Below are positions 47,043-49,796 of a stretch of DNA of 49,796 nucleotides, piece by piece. The stretch is from Streptomyces harenosi (GTDB taxonomy: Bacteria > Actinomycetota > Actinomycetes > Streptomycetales > Streptomycetaceae). Location of the stretch: NCBI RefSeq assembly GCF_011008945.1, contig NZ_WYCT01000010.1, forward strand, positions 1 to 49,796, given 5' to 3'. The stretch's first letter is position 1, and each line of letters starts with the position of its first letter. The notes beneath the pieces are model-generated. The model was given only the letters and a program-made list of their open reading frames with translations. It had not been told where the DNA came from and did not search any database. The position numbers and the translations under genes are program-made.

Positions 47043-48203
47043 ATGGTGGATGCGCTCGGTGTGGCCGTCGTCGGGTTCGGCTGGATGGGCCGGGTGCACG
47101 CCCGGGCCTACGCCCGGGTCCGGCACCACTACCCGCTGCTGCCCCTGCGCCCGGAGCTGGTGACCGTCGCCGAGGAGGTGCCGGGGCGGGCCGAGGAGGC
47201 CGCCGCGCAGTTCGGGTTCGCCTCGGCCACCCGGGACTGGCGCGAGGTGGCCGCCGATCCACGGGTGCGGGCGGTCAGCGTCACGGCCCCGAACTTCCTG
47301 CACCGCGAGATCGGCGTGGCGATGGCCGAGGCCGGAAAGCACCTCTGGATCGAGAAGCCGGTGGGCCTGAGCGCGCGGGACGCCCGCGCGGTGGCCGACG
47401 CGGCCGCGCGGGCCGGCGTCCAGGGCACCGTCGGCTTCAACTACCGGGCCGCGCCCGCGGTCGAAACGGCCCGGGACCTCGTCGCGGCCGGGGAGATCGG
47501 CGCCGTGACGCATGTGCGCGTCCGCCTGTTCAGCGACTACGCCGCCCATCCGGAGTCCGCTCTGACCTGGCGGTACGAGCGTGCGCGCGGCGGCGGAGGG
47601 GTGCTCGGCGACCTCGCCTCGCACGGCGCCGACCTGGCCCGGTTCCTGATCGGCCCCATCACGGCCGTGACCGCCGACACGGCCGTCTTCGTGCCCGAGC
47701 GGGCGCGTCCGGCCGCGGCCACCGCCGGCCACGCCCGGGCCCCGGGCGGTGCGCCCGGCCGGGTCGAGAACGAGGACTACGTCGGCTGTCTGCTCCGCTT
47801 CGCCTGCGGCGCGCGCGGGGTGCTGGAGGCCAGCCGGGTCGCGGTCGGCGAGCAGAACGCCTACGGATTCGAGGTGCACGGCACCCGGGGCGCGGTCTTC
47901 TGGGACTTCCGCCGGATGAACGAACTGGGCGTCTGCCGTGGCACCGCCTACCAGGACCAGCCGGTCAGCACGGTCTTCGCCGGCCCCGCGGACGGCGAGT
48001 TCGCCGCCTTCCAGCCGGGTGCCGCCAACGCCATGGGGTTCGACGACCTGAAGGTGATCGAGGCCTACCGCTTCCTGCGCTCCGTCGCGGAGGGAACCCC
48101 GCACGGGGCGACGCTGCGGGACGCCGTGCGCAGCGCGGTCGTGGTGGAGGCGATGGCGCGGTCGGCGCGGCGCGGCATCTGGGTCACCGTGGAGGAGCCG
48201 TAG
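47043..48203 (+). CDS. Gfo/Idh/MocA-family dehydrogenase (inositol dehydrogenase-like)
   Basis: 386 aa from ATG 47043. N-terminal Rossmann motif VAVVGFGWMGRVHARAYARV, then KHLWIEKPVGLSARDARAVA with the conserved EKP, then QGTVGFNYRAAPAVETARDL, and GGGVLGDLASHGADLARFLI (the HxxD/H catalytic region). It oxidises or reduces a sugar or inositol hydroxyl with NAD(P). The nearby convergent IolE/IolI-like isomerase (48776-49678) suggests a carbohydrate or inositol pathway, though the genes are on opposite strands. Confidence 0.88.
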   Translation: MVDALGVAVVGFGWMGRVHARAYARVRHHYPLLPLRPELVTVAEEVPGRAEEAAAQFGFASATRDWREVAADPRVRAVSVTAPNFLHREIGVAMAEAGKHLWIEKPVGLSARDARAVADAAARAGVQGTVGFNYRAAPAVETARDLVAAGEIGAVTHVRVRLFSDYAAHPESALTWRYERARGGGGVLGDLASHGADLARFLIGPITAVTADTAVFVPERARPAAATAGHARAPGGAPGRVENEDYVGCLLRFACGARGVLEASRVAVGEQNAYGFEVHGTRGAVFWDFRRMNELGVCRGTAYQDQPVSTVFAGPADGEFAAFQPGAANAMGFDDLKVIEAYRFLRSVAEGTPHGATLRDAVRSAVVVEAMARSARRGIWVTVEEP

Positions 48204-48246
48204 GGGACTCCGCCGGGGCGAGGACCCGGCGGGTGCGCGGCGGCGG

Positions 48247-48660
48247 TCAGGCCGCCGGTTCGGCGATGTCGACCATCCAGGGGGTGCCGAAGCGGTCGGT
48301 GCACATGCCGAAGACGTCGCCCCACATCTGCCGCTCCAGCGGCACGGCCACCGAGCCGCCGGCCGACAGCTTCTCCCAGTAGCCGCGCAGCGCGGCGGCG
48401 TCGTCGCCGCTGAGGCTCACCGAGAAGGCGCTGCCCGGTGTGTGCGCGGTGCCGGGCGGGACGTCGGCGCCCATCAGGGTGAGGCCGCCGGGAGCTTCCA
48501 GCATGCCGTGCATGATCTTGTCGGCGTCCGGGGCGTCCGGCTGCCCGAACTCCCCGTAGGTGCTCAGCGTCAGGGTGCCGCCGAAGACCTCCCGGTAGAA
48601 CTCCATCGCCTCCCGGGCGTCGCCGTCGAAGCTGAGGTACGGATTGAGGCGCACGGCCAT
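48247..48660 (-). CDS. VOC-family protein, PhnB-like
   Basis: 137 aa from ATG 48660 behind GGGAGG. LNPYLSFDGDAREAMEFYRE, VFGGTLTLSTYGEFG, KIMHGMLEAPGGLTLMGADV and QMWGDVFGMCTDRFGTPWMV, DI are the PhnB/3-demethylubiquinone-like VOC signature (WGDxxGxxxDxxGxxW). These proteins are widespread and of unknown substrate. No operon link to the flanking isomerase is clear (115 bp apart, same strand). Confidence 0.88.
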   Translation of the reverse strand: MAVRLNPYLSFDGDAREAMEFYREVFGGTLTLSTYGEFGQPDAPDADKIMHGMLEAPGGLTLMGADVPPGTAHTPGSAFSVSLSGDDAAALRGYWEKLSAGGSVAVPLERQMWGDVFGMCTDRFGTPWMVDIAEPAA

Positions 48661-48775
48661 GACAACCTCCCGTGACGGGACGAAGGGGTCGCTGCTGTGC
48701 ACGTTAGCGCCGGGCGCCGCGGACGGCCTGTCGAGCGGGGGGCGGCGCGGCGGTGCCGGCGCGCCGCCCGGTTCC

Positions 48776-49678
48776 TCAGGCGCCGCAGGAGCGCAGGAAC
48801 CTGCGGGTGCGTACCGCGATGGGCAGGGGCTGGTCGGGCGGGCAGGGGTACATGTCCTGCTCGACGATGGCGAAGAGGTCCACGCCCAGCTTCTGGGCGG
48901 CGGTCAGGACCGGGGCCAGGTCCGGCACCCCGGAGGGCGGTTCGCACATCACCCCGCGCCGCACGGCCGGGCCGAACGGGATGCCGTGGGCGCGCACCTC
49001 GGCGAGGACCTCGGGGTCGACCTGTTTGAGGTGCAGGTAGCCGATGCGTTCGCCGTAGGTCTCGATCAGCTTGACGCTGTCGCCGCCGCAGTAGGCGTAG
49101 TGGCCGGTGTCCAGGCAGAGCCGGACCAGGCCCGGGTCGGTGGCGTCGAGGAAGCGTTCGACGTGCTCCTCGGTGTCGAGGTGGGTGTCGGCGTGCGGGT
49201 GGACGACGATGTCCAGGCCGTAGCTCTCCTTGACCCGGTGGCCGAGCCGTTCCATGCCCCGGGTCAGGTGGGACCACTGCTCGCGTGTCAGCTCGGGCGG
49301 CTCCAGGAGTTCGGCGGTCTTGTCGTCGCGCCAGAAGGACGGGATGACGACGAGGTGCCCGGCGCCCATGGCCTGGGTGAGGGCCGCGACCCGGGCGACC
49401 TGCTCCCAGGTGCTGTCCCAGACGGCCGGGCCGCGGTGCAGGCCGGTGAAGACCGTGCCCGCCGACACCCGCAGGCCGCGCCGGTTCACCTCGTCGGTGA
49501 GCCGGGCGGGATCGGTCGGGAGATAGCCGTACGGGCCGAGCTCGATCCAGGCGTAGCCGGCCTCGGCCACCTCGTCGAGGAAGCGCTCCCAGGGCACCTG
49601 CCGGGGGTCGTCGGGAAACCAGACGCCCCAGGAGTCGGGGGCGGAGCCGACGCGGATGCGGTCGAGGGCTGCGGGCAT
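48776..49678 (-). CDS. Sugar phosphate isomerase/epimerase (IolE/IolI-like TIM barrel)
   Basis: 300 aa from ATG 49678 with AAAGG upstream. Motifs: GSAPDSWGVWFPDDPRQVPW, WIELGPYGYLPTD, VIPSFWRDD, DIVVHPHADTHLDTEEHVER, FLDATDPGLVRLCLDTGHYA, YLHLKQVDPEVLAEVRAHG and AIVEQDMYPCPP. The metal-binding Glu/Asp/His residues of the xylose-isomerase-like barrel are present. The PDSWGVW opening is typical of inosose dehydratase IolE or isomerase IolI. With the Gfo/Idh/MocA gene it hints at myo-inositol catabolism; the rest of the pathway may lie past the contig end. Confidence 0.86.
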   Translation of the reverse strand: MPAALDRIRVGSAPDSWGVWFPDDPRQVPWERFLDEVAEAGYAWIELGPYGYLPTDPARLTDEVNRRGLRVSAGTVFTGLHRGPAVWDSTWEQVARVAALTQAMGAGHLVVIPSFWRDDKTAELLEPPELTREQWSHLTRGMERLGHRVKESYGLDIVVHPHADTHLDTEEHVERFLDATDPGLVRLCLDTGHYAYCGGDSVKLIETYGERIGYLHLKQVDPEVLAEVRAHGIPFGPAVRRGVMCEPPSGVPDLAPVLTAAQKLGVDLFAIVEQDMYPCPPDQPLPIAVRTRRFLRSCGA

Positions 49679-49796
49679 CTCAGGGCCTTTCTTCCGGCGG
49701 GGCGGACGGGGTCGCGGCCGGCTCCCGCTCGTGCCCGGGGGGCGGCCCCGCGGCTGCGGTGCCGCGGTCCGGGCAGGCGCGGGCCGGGCCCGGGGG

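Overview
This window is high-GC actinobacterial DNA and is most likely a Streptomyces chromosome-arm contig. The evidence is strong third-position GC bias, frequent GTG/TTG starts, ATGA/GTGA stop-start overlaps, SD-led secreted enzymes with actinobacterial signal peptides, and typical families (EspR-like regulators, CHAT/S8/sigma locus, monomeric isocitrate dehydrogenase, DHA2 exporters). The first 66 bases are not genomic: they are an untrimmed Illumina/Nextera i7 adapter, so the left-most gene is cut by the assembly edge.

Region 1 (67-7623, minus strand) is a truncated RiPP gene cluster of the class V lanthipeptide / thioamitide-related type. It holds, in transcription order, a membrane-anchored HTH regulator, a membrane protein, an APH-fold kinase-like protein (LanK-like), a HopA1-family protein (LanY-like), a 45-residue precursor peptide (4049-4186, core ending TASFDC), an F420-dependent LLM reductase, a cysteine-decarboxylase flavoprotein, a second degenerate APH-fold protein, and an S9 prolyl-oligopeptidase. 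Predicted product chemistry: Ser/Thr dehydration, a C-terminal aminovinyl-(methyl)cysteine ring, and reduction of some dehydro residues to D-amino acids. The precursor has its own promoter and a strong hairpin behind it.

Region 2 (8300-11490) has a frameshifted EspR-like regulator, a GCCGAGCGG repeat tract, and a secreted pectate lyase whose promoter carries a perfect GGAAAGCGCTTTCC operator. Region 3 (11490-18957) is a four/five-gene operon of MoxR-type AAA+ ATPase, VWA protein, SWIM zinc-finger protein and DUF5682 protein, resembling E. coli yehLMPQ. Region 4 (19178-26730) has an ABC exporter with a near-ideal SoxR box, a flippase-like membrane protein, an MscS channel with a coupled leader ORF, and NADP-isocitrate dehydrogenase fused in frame to an N-formylglutamate amidohydrolase.

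Region 5 (26776-32074) is the most interesting conflict-type locus: sigma factor, a co-translated small protein, a cytoplasmic subtilisin and a divergent TPR-CHAT protease. The layout recalls the TPR-CHAT/Csx30/sigma logic of type III-E CRISPR but has no CRISPR components here. Region 6 (32228-44354) is accessory: DUF1648 protein with 38-bp tandem repeats, a divergent regulator/MFS exporter pair, RidA, a tendamistat-like secreted protein, a VOC protein, an unusual HTH-MarR fusion regulator facing a frameshifted serine hydrolase, a large secreted triple-repeat protein with a duplicated start site, and a protein with the LQxxxGNxxVxxML motif seen in toxin/eCIS-linked proteins. Region 7 (44561-49678) has tRNA-Pro(GGG) with a terminator, a BASS transporter, a GNAT acetyltransferase, a Gfo/Idh/MocA dehydrogenase, a VOC protein and an IolE/IolI-like isomerase, the last and the dehydrogenase suggesting inositol-type sugar metabolism. 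All assignments are from reading the sequence; no database search was run.
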